The notes: generated by a model from the sequence alone, not told the origin. Shown: positions 7,675 to 17,424, counted from the first letter of the stretch. The stretch: DNA of 64,000 bases from JL08 sp039969355 (GCA_039969355.1 JBDVOA010000040.1:1-64000), one strand, 5' to 3'. Numbers and translations: made by a program.

Positions 7675-8538
7675 ATGACACCACACGTTCAGGCCTTTTT
7701 CGACCAAGCAACCAATACCATTTCTTACGTCGTTCGCGAGCCTGAGGGCAGGGCCTGCGCTATTATCGATTCCGTGTTGGATTTTGACCACGCCTCGGGA
7801 CGCACCGATACGAAGGCGGCAGATGATATCGTGCAATACGTGGGCGATGAGGGGCTAAGGGTTCAATGGATACTGGAAAGCCATGTGCACGCGGACCATT
7901 TGTCCGCAGCGCCCTATCTGCAGGAAAAACTGGGCGGGAAGATCGGAATCGGTGATCAGATCATGACAGTGCAGGACACGTTTGGCAAAGTTTTCAACGA
8001 AGGCACAGAGTTTCAGCGGGACGGGAGCCAGTTTGATCGCCTATTCGGCGAAGGTGACAGTTTCCATATCGGGCAAATGCGCGGTGATGTAATGCAAACT
8101 CCGGGACATACACCAGCCTGCATGACCTATGTGATCGGCGATGCTGCATTTGTAGGGGACACGCTATTCATGCCCGATTTTGGTACGGCGCGCTGCGATT
8201 TCCCCGGCGGATCGTCTGAGACCTTGTATGCATCGATTCAGAAAATTCTGTCGTTGCCGGATGCTACGCGCATCTTTGTTGGTCATGACTATAAGGCTCC
8301 GGGCCGGGATGAATTCGCCTGGGAAACGACAGTGGGCGAACAGAAGGCCCGCAATATTCACGTCGGCGGCGACAAGGCTGCGGAAGAATTTGTCAAGATG
8401 CGCGATGCTCGTGACGCAACACTGCCAATGCCCAAGTTGATCGTGCCATCGCTGCAGGTCAACATGAGGGCAGGGCATATGCCCGAACCAGATGAGTCGG
8501 GAACCGTTTTTCTAAAACTCCCGATCAACAAATTGTAG
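7675..8538 (+). CDS. blh: Persulfide dioxygenase (Blh/ETHE1-like MBL-fold protein)
   Basis: 287 aa metallo-beta-lactamase-fold enzyme. Metal ligands are visible: HVHADH at residues 70-75, H145 in TPGHTP, D162 in VGDTLF and H204 in VGHDYK. Enzymes of this group use Fe(II) and O2 to oxidise glutathione persulfide to sulfite in the cytoplasm. The start has GGAG seven bases upstream. It heads a tight four-gene run with two YeeE/YedE-type membrane halves and a rhodanese-like protein, the layout of Blh operons in proteobacteria. A palindrome upstream suggests sulfide or persulfide control. Confidence 0.9.
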   Translation: MTPHVQAFFDQATNTISYVVREPEGRACAIIDSVLDFDHASGRTDTKAADDIVQYVGDEGLRVQWILESHVHADHLSAAPYLQEKLGGKIGIGDQIMTVQDTFGKVFNEGTEFQRDGSQFDRLFGEGDSFHIGQMRGDVMQTPGHTPACMTYVIGDAAFVGDTLFMPDFGTARCDFPGGSSETLYASIQKILSLPDATRIFVGHDYKAPGRDEFAWETTVGEQKARNIHVGGDKAAEEFVKMRDARDATLPMPKLIVPSLQVNMRAGHMPEPDESGTVFLKLPINKL

Positions 8539-8542
8539 GGGC

Positions 8543-8974
8543 ATGCAAGTGGAACTGGATTGGATATTGGGTCTGGCCGGCGGGCTATTGATCGGTGCGG
8601 GCGGGGCCGTATATCTGCTCGGAAATGGCCGTATCATGGGGGCCAGCGGCATCATCGGGGGATTGGTAGATGGTAGCGCCCGTCATCATGCTCGCGAGCG
8701 GCTGGCGTTTTTGGCAGGTGTCGTGATCATGCCTATGCTGCTTGCGCCGTTCTTCAGTGATGTCAGCACGCACGTTACAAAAAATGTCGCTTTGATCGTT
8801 GTTGCTGGTGCGCTGGTTGGTGTGGGTACGCGTATCGCAAATGGATGCACATCGGGGCACGGGGTTTGCGGAATATCACGTCTTTCTTTGCGTGGTATTG
8901 TTGCTACCGGGTTCTATATATTGGCGGGTGGCCTGACGGTTGCTTTGTTCAGACACATGCTGGGACTCATATGA
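8543..8974 (+). CDS. YeeE/YedE family permease half (PmpA-like)
   Basis: 143 aa integral membrane protein with about four helices. Family signatures are GNGRIMGASGIIGG near residues 28-41 and NGCTSGHGVCGISRLSLR near 100-117, with conserved Cys that handle sulfur species. It starts five bases after the dioxygenase and its stop overlaps the start of the next gene (ATGA). Together the pair is expected to form a transporter for a sulfur compound such as thiosulfate or sulfide. Confidence 0.85.
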   Translation: MQVELDWILGLAGGLLIGAGGAVYLLGNGRIMGASGIIGGLVDGSARHHARERLAFLAGVVIMPMLLAPFFSDVSTHVTKNVALIVVAGALVGVGTRIANGCTSGHGVCGISRLSLRGIVATGFYILAGGLTVALFRHMLGLI

Positions 8975-9405
8975 TGCGAATCCTTCTTGCAGCTTTGGCT
9001 GGCAGCCTGTTCGGAGCAGGGTTGCTTATATCGGGCATGACGGACACCCGCAAAGTAATTGGCTGGCTGGACGTATTCGGCGCGTGGGATCCGACACTTG
9101 CCTTTGTCATGGGGGGGGCGATCATCCCGATGGCGATCGCATGGCGTCTGACGCCTGGACGCGCGCCGCTGGTTGGGGGAACCTTTCCTGCTCCCGCCGA
9201 ACCGTCCATTGGGCGACGACTTGTTGTGGGATCAGTGCTTTTTGGCATGGGCTGGGGACTTGTCGGGTTATGTCCCGGGCCGGCGATTGCGTCGCTGAGT
9301 TATGGCGGCACAGGCGGGCTGATCTTTCTGGCGGCAATGCTGGCGGGCATGTGGGCTGCGCCAGTGGCTGGAGCGCGTCTGGACAGTGTCGCACCTGCAG
9401 CATAA
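8971..9405 (+). CDS. DUF6691/YeeE-type permease half (PmpB-like)
   Basis: 144 aa membrane protein beginning MMRILLAALAGSLFGAG, overlapping the previous stop. Characteristic segments are SGMTDTRKVIGWLDVFGAWD and the Cys-containing GLVGLCPGPAIASL in the second half. Like its partner it has four predicted helices; paired halves of this kind build one sulfur-permease channel. Start at 8971 or at the second Met, 8974. Confidence 0.85.
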   Translation: MMRILLAALAGSLFGAGLLISGMTDTRKVIGWLDVFGAWDPTLAFVMGGAIIPMAIAWRLTPGRAPLVGGTFPAPAEPSIGRRLVVGSVLFGMGWGLVGLCPGPAIASLSYGGTGGLIFLAAMLAGMWAAPVAGARLDSVAPAA

Positions 9406-9416
9406 GACAGGCGCCC

Positions 9417-9863
9417 ATGGATAAACGTCAAATCACACCCACCTATTTTGTTGCCCCGCAGATTGATGCGGCGGATGTTGTGGAACTGGCAAGGTCTGGA
9501 TTCACCAGATTGATTTGCAATCGACCTGATGTCGAAGTACCACCCAGCCACCAGTACGCCGCAATTGAGGCCGCGGCCGCAGCGGCAGGTTTGGAAATTG
9601 TGTATCACCCTTTGACACACACGACGATGACACCTGAAAATGTTGCAAAACACCGGCACTTGGCCGAGACGACGTCTGGTCCGGTACTTGCCTACTGCGC
9701 TTCCGGCACGCGCTGCACCATCGTTTGGGCCTTGGGGCAGGCTGAAGCCCTTGGCGTTGACGAGATTATTCAGGCTGCCCGACAGGCGGGGTATGATTTG
9801 GCAAATATGCGGCCAATGCTCGAAACAATCGCGTCGCAGCGAAATTCACAAGACGATACCTAG
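9417..9863 (+). CDS. TIGR01244-type sulfurtransferase / DSP-fold phosphatase-like protein
   Basis: 148 aa. The active-site loop C94-ASGTR-C100 sits in a dual-specificity-phosphatase-like fold typical of proteins that accompany, or are fused to, Blh dioxygenases. These are thought to move sulfane sulfur between thiols, linking persulfide formation to its oxidation. The start ATG 9417 lies 11 bases after the permease stop, completing the operon. It converges on the dgoK gene. Confidence 0.8.
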   Translation: MDKRQITPTYFVAPQIDAADVVELARSGFTRLICNRPDVEVPPSHQYAAIEAAAAAAGLEIVYHPLTHTTMTPENVAKHRHLAETTSGPVLAYCASGTRCTIVWALGQAEALGVDEIIQAARQAGYDLANMRPMLETIASQRNSQDDT

Positions 9864-9896
9864 TTTCGACCACCGCGGCACTGCGGGCAGGGGGTG

Positions 9897-10862
9897 TTAC
9901 ACCGTCCGCGCCGCTGGAAATTGGCTCGCGAAACTTGATTGCAGCTCCAGCGCGATATGAAACAATCCTGCGCAGATCAATTCCTCGGAGTCGTATTGCT
10001 GTACTTGCAGGCCTGCAATGCTAAGCGCCATACTATAGGTCGATGCCAATTGACTGTTTGAGATCAGCGCGACGCGCGCTTCTTTTTTTAGGCCTTGCCC
10101 GGCGATTTCCAGACCAATTAATAGACCTGAAAGACGGGCATACATGTTGTTTGCTTCATTACTTCCAAGCAAAAGCGGCCTTGCGCGAACACTGAACAGA
10201 GCCTGCAATATGCGCTGTGGATACCTCAGGGCCTCGCTCACTGCGACTTCAAACGCCGCGGAGGTTTCAAACCCCTCGACCTGATTAGAGGTGAAACATG
10301 ACAACGTGGATTGCTTTGACAAAAGCGCAAATAATTCACCGGTCATGGATGTCTGAAATCTGGAAATGACACCATTTTCGATTTCGGCCCATTTCGAATG
10401 TGTTCCCGGAAGGCAGACAGTGCCTTGGACATTGTGCTTTAGCGTTGATCCCAGCAATAACGTTTCCTCGCCGCGTATGACATCTGGTGCAATCATCGGA
10501 TCTTGGGACAGGCCGGGAATGATGAATACCGGGCGACTTGTACCCGGCACTCGGACAACCTTTTTGGCAAGCTGCGTGGTGCAGGTTGGCAGGGGAACAT
10601 AAGGCGTTTCAACCCAGCCCTGCGCCGCACCAGCCATGCCGCAAATAAGGACCGGAGCTTCATCAGGTGCCGAAATCTCGCCAAGGGCTGCATCCAACAC
10701 GCCTTGGAATTGATTGGGGCGCAATGAATGCATGCCGCAGGCTTTGAACAGGTTGGCCCTAACGCCACCCTGACGGTCCAATAGCCACAAGCGAAAGCTG
10801 CTGGTTCCCCAATCGACGGCAACCGTGTGTGTGTCCAATGAACGCCGCGTCGTCTGTATCAT
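9897..10862 (-). CDS. dgoK: 2-dehydro-3-deoxygalactonokinase
   Basis: 321 aa sugar-acid kinase. The N-terminal phosphate loop VAVDWGTSSFRLWLLD, the CGMAGAAQGW segment and LPGTHSKWAEIENG are hallmarks of DgoK. It phosphorylates 2-keto-3-deoxygalactonate with ATP to KDPGal, which an aldolase then splits to pyruvate and glyceraldehyde-3-phosphate; no such aldolase is in the window. It is the last gene of the minus-strand sugar operon, nine bases after the enolase-superfamily gene. Confidence 0.9.
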   Translation of the reverse strand: MIQTTRRSLDTHTVAVDWGTSSFRLWLLDRQGGVRANLFKACGMHSLRPNQFQGVLDAALGEISAPDEAPVLICGMAGAAQGWVETPYVPLPTCTTQLAKKVVRVPGTSRPVFIIPGLSQDPMIAPDVIRGEETLLLGSTLKHNVQGTVCLPGTHSKWAEIENGVISRFQTSMTGELFALLSKQSTLSCFTSNQVEGFETSAAFEVAVSEALRYPQRILQALFSVRARPLLLGSNEANNMYARLSGLLIGLEIAGQGLKKEARVALISNSQLASTYSMALSIAGLQVQQYDSEELICAGLFHIALELQSSFASQFPAARTV

Positions 10863-10871
10863 AGTTAATCT

Positions 10872-12032
10872 TCAAACCTCATAATGCGCGATAAAGTCCG
10901 GATCTGGGGTGACGCCTATCCCCGGAGCATCCGGAACTGTAACGAATCCGTCTTGTGTTTTGACCTGTTCAGCGATGTTGAGCGGCTCCTGAAGGAGTTG
11001 GTCGCGAAACTTGTTGTCGGTGGTGTCGAACTCCAGCATCGGTTCAGATGGATGCAGCCCTCCGGGCAGAGGCGGCATTGCCGCAAGCAATTGCAGATTT
11101 GTGGCCACGGCGACAGCAGACCCCCAGACATGGTTGATAACCGGAGTAAAATGCGCGTGGCACAGTGCAAGAACACGCATGTATTCGCTGATACCACCGA
11201 CGGCACATACTTCGGGTTGCGCGATATCAAGCCCTCGGTTTTCGAGTATCTGGCGCCATCCCCAACGGTTGAATTCTGCCTCACCACCGGAAATATTGAC
11301 CTTGAGGCCTGCTCGCAAATCGCGGTACCCATCCAGGTCTTCGGGTGCAACTGGTTCCTCAAACCAATAGGCCCCAAGCTCGTCCAGTGCGCGCCCGACA
11401 TAAAACGCGTCCGGTGTGTTGTAGCAGTGATTTGCATCGACCATAAATCGCGCGTCACCTGCACCCGCAGCTACTGCCTCACATAGTTTTACATCGGCTT
11501 TTGGGCCAAGGCCGGTTTTCATTTTGGTGGCCTTAAATCCCATCCCGATAATCGCGGCAGCCTCGTCTTTAAATCGGGCCACGTGATCCTCGACACTTTC
11601 GCGTTTCAGCATCATGCCGTAGCCATAAGCCTGAACCTTGGTGCGATGTGCTCCACCGATCATTTTGTGAATTGGCAACCCGGCCACCTTGCCCGCAATA
11701 TCCCACAGCGCAATATCCACGCCCGAAAGCGATTGCATTGGCATGCCCTTTTGACCGTGATCGCGCAGCAAGTTGTAGACATTGTGCCAGATCACATCGC
11801 GGTCCATCGGATCGAGGCCCAACACCATCGGCTGAATCACGGTTTCAACAATAGCCTTGTTCGCCAAAGCGATTGTACCGGGGCCAAAGCATTCCCCCCA
11901 TCCCGTAATGCCCTGGTCAGTGCGCACCTCGACCAGATGGGCACTGCGTTTGGTATAGTACTGTTGCGAATAACCCAGCTCTTCGGGAAGGTCATATTGC
12001 AAGACATGGCTCTTGATGCTGGTGATCTTCAT
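10872..12032 (-). CDS. Enolase-superfamily (mandelate racemase type) lactone cycloisomerase or sugar-acid dehydratase
   Basis: 386 aa from ATG 12032 (TGAGG upstream, avoids overlap with the GMC gene). Catalytic features: K170-x-K172, metal ligands D199, E225 and E251, general base H301 (INHVWGSA). Several segments resemble Agrobacterium D-galactarolactone cycloisomerase (LRDHGQKGM, SLSGVDIALWDI, VDANHCYNT, WFEEPVAPE, EPMLEFD). That enzyme opens sugar lactones to keto-deoxy acids. Next to a sugar dehydrogenase and KDGal kinase, a lactone or anhydro-sugar-acid to KDGal step is plausible. The true substrate cannot be read from sequence. Confidence 0.8.
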   Translation of the reverse strand: MKITSIKSHVLQYDLPEELGYSQQYYTKRSAHLVEVRTDQGITGWGECFGPGTIALANKAIVETVIQPMVLGLDPMDRDVIWHNVYNLLRDHGQKGMPMQSLSGVDIALWDIAGKVAGLPIHKMIGGAHRTKVQAYGYGMMLKRESVEDHVARFKDEAAAIIGMGFKATKMKTGLGPKADVKLCEAVAAGAGDARFMVDANHCYNTPDAFYVGRALDELGAYWFEEPVAPEDLDGYRDLRAGLKVNISGGEAEFNRWGWRQILENRGLDIAQPEVCAVGGISEYMRVLALCHAHFTPVINHVWGSAVAVATNLQLLAAMPPLPGGLHPSEPMLEFDTTDNKFRDQLLQEPLNIAEQVKTQDGFVTVPDAPGIGVTPDPDFIAHYEV

Positions 12033-12042
12033 CTGATGCGCC

Positions 12043-13665
12043 TCAGTCGAAAAGGGTTTCAATATTGGTCTTTATGCTGTCGCCAACATAAAGCGCCAGT
12101 GCCTGGATTGTTGACGTTGGGTTCACGGCGCCAGAGGTCACGAAGATCGAACCATCAACAATAAAGAGGTTTTTGACGTCATGGCACCGCCCCCAGCCAT
12201 TCACCACCGAGTTTTGGGGGTCGTGGCCCATCCGGCAAGTTCCCATCTGGTGCCAGCCGGCGCGCCACCAAACTCTGTCACTCCCTTTTGGGAGAACATT
12301 TTTCGCACCGGATGCCAGCAGGATCTCTGCGGCTTGTTCTTCGCCGTGGCGCAACATCTTGCGGGTATTTTCGCCCAGGCGATAGCTGATTTTCGGTGCC
12401 GGAATGCCGTCGCTGTCGGTCAATTCCGGATCGAGCGTGACGCAATTGTGCTCTTCGGGCAGGTCTTCGGTGACGATGGTCAGGCCCGCGAGATAGGGGT
12501 ATATATTATCCATGATGTCACGATGCTCCTTTCCCCAGGGGATCGGGGCGTCAACGCCAAAGCCGCCCAGTGCATAGGTCATCGGTGTCGTGGAGCGGCC
12601 GGCATGCAGACCATAGCCGCGCTTGAAGTCATGATCAGGGTCGGTTTCATAAAACTGCTGGCTCAGGATTGAGCAGGCCATGGGCCCCTCATGGCCGCGC
12701 ATCGGTTCGTCAAATACTCCTGCCACGCCAGTCAACGGATGGAACATCAGATTTTTGCCGACTTTACCGGATCGATTGGCCAGACCGTCAGGAAACGTGT
12801 TGTTTGCGGAATTCAGCAATAATCGGGGCGTGCCGACACCGTTACAGGCCAAAACGACCAGTTCGGCCTTTTGTTCATGCACTTGACCATCGGGGCCATG
12901 ATACAAAACGCCTGTTGCGAGACCGCTTTGCTCACTCACCAGAATTTCGCGCACCCGGCATTCTGTGCGTAGTTCAACACCGGCACTTTCAAGTATCGGC
13001 CAATAGGTGAAATTCGTCCCGCCCTTGGCACCCGCCGCACAGCCCAGATCGCAAGTGCCCGCATTTACGCACTTCTGGCGCCCGTCTTGGTCTCGGCTGA
13101 GGATAGCGACGTCCGACGGCCACCAATGCCAACCCATCTTGTTGAAACCCTCGGCCAATGTCTGACCCAGCTTGCCAAGAGGGATTGGCGGCAATTCAGG
13201 TGTGTAGTCAGGGTAGGCGGGGTTGCCCCCCAGACCGGACACACCTGTGTTGCGGTCATTCAATTCATAAAACGGAGCGAGCGTTGCATAGTCAACGGGC
13301 CAGTCGTCGCCGACACCATCAAGGGATCTGGTTCGAAAGTCGGAAGGTTTCATGCGCGGCCAGTGGCCCAGAAAGTTGATCGTTGATCCGCCGACCGCAT
13401 TGAAATTCACCGGGGTGATGCAGCTGTCATCCACATTGATCGGATAGTCCTGCTTCAATCCCCGCACGTTGGGATCACAAGAGAAATCGCCATAACGCTT
13501 CAGCTCATAGGTGTCTTCGCGACTGGGAAAATTCTTGTCCGTCAGACGCGGCCCTTGTTCGAGACACAATATGCGCATGCGGGTTTCCAGCAGCGACCAG
13601 GCGATAGCTGCCCCAGACGCGCCCGCCCCGATGATCAGTACGTCAACTGGTTCGTTTTTCGTCAT
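12043..13665 (-). CDS. GMC-family FAD-dependent sugar/polyol dehydrogenase, large subunit
   Basis: 540 aa. The N-terminal dinucleotide-binding motif VLIIGAGASGAAIAWSL binds FAD, and the C-terminal GMC region carries the catalytic His-Asn pair (WHQMGTCRM and SGAVNPTST). With the small subunit-3-like protein encoded just before it, it resembles membrane gluconate 2-dehydrogenase or sorbitol dehydrogenase complexes, although no cytochrome c subunit is nearby. It probably oxidises an aldose or aldonate to a lactone or keto acid that feeds the next enzyme. Start 13665 has GAGGACGAG directly upstream. Confidence 0.85.
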   Translation of the reverse strand: MTKNEPVDVLIIGAGASGAAIAWSLLETRMRILCLEQGPRLTDKNFPSREDTYELKRYGDFSCDPNVRGLKQDYPINVDDSCITPVNFNAVGGSTINFLGHWPRMKPSDFRTRSLDGVGDDWPVDYATLAPFYELNDRNTGVSGLGGNPAYPDYTPELPPIPLGKLGQTLAEGFNKMGWHWWPSDVAILSRDQDGRQKCVNAGTCDLGCAAGAKGGTNFTYWPILESAGVELRTECRVREILVSEQSGLATGVLYHGPDGQVHEQKAELVVLACNGVGTPRLLLNSANNTFPDGLANRSGKVGKNLMFHPLTGVAGVFDEPMRGHEGPMACSILSQQFYETDPDHDFKRGYGLHAGRSTTPMTYALGGFGVDAPIPWGKEHRDIMDNIYPYLAGLTIVTEDLPEEHNCVTLDPELTDSDGIPAPKISYRLGENTRKMLRHGEEQAAEILLASGAKNVLPKGSDRVWWRAGWHQMGTCRMGHDPQNSVVNGWGRCHDVKNLFIVDGSIFVTSGAVNPTSTIQALALYVGDSIKTNIETLFD

Positions 13666-13688
13666 CTCGTCCTCATCTCATCGAACCC

Positions 13689-14126
13689 TCAAGCATTGCG
13701 AAATGCCGTGCCGCGCGCGCGCACGGGGGACGTCAACTCAGCGAGCAGTTCTTCGCTTTCCCGTTCAACAGCGTAGCCGACCGGGTGAACCGGATGGACG
13801 CCTACGCCAAAGAGGGCGCGTGTTTCAGGGCGGCTGTAATACCCCATATAAGTGAGTTGCACCAAAGCATTGAATGGCTCTGGGTGGTCCTGTTCGACGG
13901 CCTTCAGGACGGCTATTTTTTTGGCGCCATCGAGCGTCTCAAAATTGGGCGTGCGTGCGGTGACGGCATCCGCGATTACCTGCGCAGACCCGACCGGGTC
14001 GGGCACATACCGTCTGGCATCGGCAAAAAAGGCAGCAACACCAAGAGTGCCCGCACCCGGAACGCGCCCGTCCGCGCTAGGCGGTATGAGTTCATCAAGG
14101 ATCGCTGTTAGAAGTTCTTTATTCAT
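13689..14126 (-). CDS. Gluconate 2-dehydrogenase subunit 3 family protein
   Basis: 145 aa, matching the small subunit that accompanies GMC dehydrogenases: LLTAILDELIPPSADGRVPG at the N-terminus, FETLDGAKKIAVLKAVEQDH and QLTYMGYYSRPE further on. These subunits stabilise or help export the flavoprotein; no Tat signal is seen here. It starts five bases after the permease stop, with a GGAGGG ribosome site overlapping that stop, so it is co-translated with the transporter genes. Confidence 0.85.
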   Translation of the reverse strand: MNKELLTAILDELIPPSADGRVPGAGTLGVAAFFADARRYVPDPVGSAQVIADAVTARTPNFETLDGAKKIAVLKAVEQDHPEPFNALVQLTYMGYYSRPETRALFGVGVHPVHPVGYAVERESEELLAELTSPVRARGTAFRNA

Positions 14127-14131
14127 TGTTT

Positions 14132-15355
14132 CTACCCTCCCGGTCCGCTGCCCGAACGAGAGATCGCATCAATAGCTACAGCCAGCAGTAGAATTGCGCC
14201 TGAGAACATCAATTTGTCTGCAGCACTTGCGCCTGACAGATCAAGACCGTTGCCCAGGGACCCTATGACCAAAGCGCCCAGAATGGCATTCCAGACCGAC
14301 CCGCGCCCACCAAACAGGGATGTTCCGCCAATCACGGCAGCGCCAATGGATTCCAGCAGCAGGGATCCGCCCGCAAATGCAGTGTAGGATACCGAACCAA
14401 AGCGAGACGCACCAAAGATGCCCCCGATTGCGGCCATCAGACCAACAATCGCAAATGCCGATACGCGGATACGTTTGACGTCCATCCCGACCCGGCGCGC
14501 GCTTTCTTCGTTGCCGCCTACGGAAAACAATGATCGCCCATAAGGAGTAGACGTGGTGATCCAGCCGACTAGTGCCGTGATCAGCATCAAAAGAACCAGC
14601 AGCAACGGCACAGAGCGATAGCTATTGAGTGTCGCAACGGTGGCGCACATCAGGATGGCAAAAAAGGCAACCTGTCCCCAGACTGCGATGCCTTTGTCAA
14701 CCTCCAGTCCTTTTTGCTGGCGCTGACTTTGAGTACGGATTGTGGCATAGGAAAATACCAGAACGCAAAGAATGGCCAGCGCCCACCCGGCCGCGTCCGG
14801 CAATAACACGCGGGCAAGTCCGCGCACAAAAGGATCTCCGACATTTAGGTTTCCAGTGGGCAGGATTTTTTGCATCAGGCCCTGAAATCCAAGCAAACCG
14901 GCAAGGGTTACAACAAAGGACGGAATGCCGACATAGGCTACGAGCAGGCCCTGTGCGGCCCCCATGACGGAGCCCACCACCATGACGATCAGACAGGCAG
15001 CCCATCCAGGAATACCTGCCAGAACAAGAACACCAAGCAATGCGGCACAAACGCCCGCCGTCGCCGCCGCTGATAGATCAATATCGCCTAGTAGCAGTAC
15101 CACAGTAATGCCCACCGCCAATGTGGCGATGACGGCAGACTGCATGAAGAGGTTGTAGATGTTGCGGGAACTCAGAAAGATGAACCGGATACTCTCGGCA
15201 TCAGGATCACCCCAGTATTCCCACAACGGGACCGCCAGACCAAAATAGAGCCAGATCGCGGCCAGCGCCAGCAGGACCGGAACGAATGCGCCGAACCGGG
15301 TTTCGCGCATGATCCGCAACCGGTCGATGAAAGATAGCTTTGGGTCAGGCTGCAT
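14132..15355 (-). CDS. Sugar ABC transporter permease (XylH/RbsC type)
   Basis: 407 aa inner-membrane protein with ten or more predicted helices. It shows the conserved GDIDLSAAATAGVCAALLG segment and, near the end, GGTSLFGGRGSVWNAILGAL, both typical of ribose/xylose-type (CUT2) permeases. Its start overlaps the ATPase stop by 11 bases. Together with the ATPase and binding protein it forms a monosaccharide importer. Confidence 0.9.
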   Translation of the reverse strand: MQPDPKLSFIDRLRIMRETRFGAFVPVLLALAAIWLYFGLAVPLWEYWGDPDAESIRFIFLSSRNIYNLFMQSAVIATLAVGITVVLLLGDIDLSAAATAGVCAALLGVLVLAGIPGWAACLIVMVVGSVMGAAQGLLVAYVGIPSFVVTLAGLLGFQGLMQKILPTGNLNVGDPFVRGLARVLLPDAAGWALAILCVLVFSYATIRTQSQRQQKGLEVDKGIAVWGQVAFFAILMCATVATLNSYRSVPLLLVLLMLITALVGWITTSTPYGRSLFSVGGNEESARRVGMDVKRIRVSAFAIVGLMAAIGGIFGASRFGSVSYTAFAGGSLLLESIGAAVIGGTSLFGGRGSVWNAILGALVIGSLGNGLDLSGASAADKLMFSGAILLLAVAIDAISRSGSGPGG

Positions 15356-16160
15356 TGTCGGTTCCGGTATCCAGCCCGCGTGTCATTGCAGCGACAATTT
15401 CATCAGGGGTTATGTCCCGTGTATTCCATGTCGCGACGTTGGCGCCGTGGCGCAGGACGCAAATCCTGTCCGCGACCTCAAATATGTCGCGCATGTTATG
15501 AGAAATGTAGATCACCGCATGATTGGTATCGCGCAACCGTTTGACCAGATCGAGCACCTGACGGGTTTGCGCAACTCCCAAAGCGGCGGTCGGCTCATCC
15601 AGCATCACAACGCTCCCGTCCGCGCCGACAGCACGCGCAATCGCAATCGCCTGCCTCTGGCCCCCGGAAAGTCCGCCGACCTTAGCCCGAACCGATTGCA
15701 GGGTTTTTACCTGCAGGCGTTCGATGGCTTCTCTTGCCTTGACTTCCATCTCAAGGGCATCGAGTGGGCGCAGGTAGCGCGGCAAAAACCCCCAGCCGGG
15801 CTTCACTGGTTCGGCACCAAGCGAAAGGTTGGCGGCCACATCCAGGTTCTCGCAAAGTGCAAGATCCTGATAGACAATCTGGATGCCCAGATCATTGGCA
15901 TCGTGTGGTGTGGCAATAGTCACAGGGGTTTCATCGATAAAGAACTGGCCATCATTGGCGATATGAGCGCCTGCCAGAACCTTCATCAAGGTCGATTTTC
16001 CCGCGCCGTTGTCGCCGACTAACGCCATGACTTCACCACGTGCAACTTCGAAGTCCACGCCGCGCAAGGCATGGACACCTCCAAAACGCTTGTGAATTCC
16101 ACTGACACGCAGATGCGCGGGTGGGGCCGCTGGCCCCACCTTATTTTCGTTGTGTGACAT
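15345..16160 (-). CDS. Sugar ABC transporter ATP-binding protein
   Basis: 271 aa single-domain ATPase: Walker A GDNGAGKST near residue 49, signature LSGGQRQAIAIARAV, Walker B VVMLDEPTAAL, followed by the switch His in VIYISHNM. CUT2 importers usually have a two-domain ATPase (about 500 aa); this one is a single domain like the XylG-related short form found in alphaproteobacterial fructose/xylose-type systems. It lies between the permease and the binding protein genes. Confidence 0.9.
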   Translation of the reverse strand: MSHNENKVGPAAPPAHLRVSGIHKRFGGVHALRGVDFEVARGEVMALVGDNGAGKSTLMKVLAGAHIANDGQFFIDETPVTIATPHDANDLGIQIVYQDLALCENLDVAANLSLGAEPVKPGWGFLPRYLRPLDALEMEVKAREAIERLQVKTLQSVRAKVGGLSGGQRQAIAIARAVGADGSVVMLDEPTAALGVAQTRQVLDLVKRLRDTNHAVIYISHNMRDIFEVADRICVLRHGANVATWNTRDITPDEIVAAMTRGLDTGTDNAA

Positions 16161-16171
16161 ACTGGTCCCGA

Positions 16172-17233
16172 TTACTGGCAGAAGGCCGTTGCGGCGGCTT
16201 CACCTTCGCAGATCATCTCTTTTGTAATCGATTTGTCATTCTCGATTACATAGGCGACGCCTTCCTCACCAACGGCAGAGTAGGATCCGACGGGCACGTA
16301 GGCGACCTCTGCGCCAACCCCGTTTGTCACCTTTTGTGGTGCCAGGTCTGAAAAATCTTCGCCGTTTACGAGACGAACTGATACCTCAGCAGCGGCTGAG
16401 GCCATGTCTTCCAGTGGACGCCAGCCGCATTGGGTCTGCTTGCCCAGCAGCATCAATTGCTGAGCCTGAACAGTGCAATCAAGACCAGATACCGGAACAG
16501 TGCCAGCCATACCCTGTTCTTCCATTGCGGCGATTGCCGCACCGGCGTTGCCGTCGTTGGACGAGACTACACCTTGAACGTTGTTGTCCAGCTGCGTCAG
16601 CGCCTGATCCATTGAACGACGGGCAATGGCGGGGTCCCAGCCTTGCGTCCAGTTCTCATATCCCATGACCCGTGCGCCACTTTCATAAAGTGGGGTTAGG
16701 GCACGCAGCTGGCCATTGTGAATAACGGCTGCGTTTGGATCTGTGGGTGATCCCTTCAGCATCACCAGCGTATCGCCCTCTTTGGTATTTTCGATGACGT
16801 GCATCGCTTGATCAAATCCCATTCCCTCAAGATCAGCCTGCACCCAGAACGTGGTGTTTTCTGAGTTGATCATGCGATCGTAGGCGATTGTCGGCACGCC
16901 TTCCTCGGCGGCTGTGTCCGCAATAATCGCAGAGCTCTCGCCGTCTATTGGAATGACAACCAGAACCTTGGCGCCTTGGGTCAGGGCCTGTTCCGCCTGG
17001 CGCTGCTGTACAGACGTGTCATTGTTGGCATTGAAAACTTCAACTTTGACGTCGGGTGCAATGGCAGCCATTTTTGCCACGAATGCAGCTGCATCCTGCT
17101 GTTCCCATCTGGGGTTAACATTCTCGGGTAAAAGCAGAGCGACCATATCCTCGGCGGTCGCGGCGTTGGCTGCTAAAAGCGCTGACGTCGCTACAGTGGT
17201 CGCCAATAGGCCTTTCGTTAGTTTGGAAAACAT
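16172..17233 (-). CDS. Periplasmic sugar-binding protein (XylF-like)
   Basis: 353 aa from ATG 17233, five bases after AGGAGG (an ATG at 17236 is too close to it). A signal peptide is cut near ANAATA-ED. The mature part shows the two-lobed CUT2 pattern: LLPENVNPRWEQQDAAAF, then GAKVLVVIPIDGESSA, VPTIAYDRMI and GVVSSNDGNAGAAIAAM, closest to xylose-binding XylF. First structural gene of the transporter, downstream of its probable regulator; the 5' leader of about 190 bases may hold the promoter. Substrate not determinable. Confidence 0.9.
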   Translation of the reverse strand: MFSKLTKGLLATTVATSALLAANAATAEDMVALLLPENVNPRWEQQDAAAFVAKMAAIAPDVKVEVFNANNDTSVQQRQAEQALTQGAKVLVVIPIDGESSAIIADTAAEEGVPTIAYDRMINSENTTFWVQADLEGMGFDQAMHVIENTKEGDTLVMLKGSPTDPNAAVIHNGQLRALTPLYESGARVMGYENWTQGWDPAIARRSMDQALTQLDNNVQGVVSSNDGNAGAAIAAMEEQGMAGTVPVSGLDCTVQAQQLMLLGKQTQCGWRPLEDMASAAAEVSVRLVNGEDFSDLAPQKVTNGVGAEVAYVPVGSYSAVGEEGVAYVIENDKSITKEMICEGEAAATAFCQ

Positions 17234-17424
17234 CATATCCTCCTCGTTGATGTTTCGGTGCCTTACGGCACGGTTTCTTCTGGTGGTTATGTTCCCGAGC
17301 TTCGGGTTGCTTCTGGTAATGCGAGCTTGCTTGAACTCTTCTCGCGTTGCCGCCACTAGCCTGCGCACCATTTCAGACCAATGTGTATCGTTGGCTTTCG
17401 CCTAAATAGGCTTGCGCGTTCATC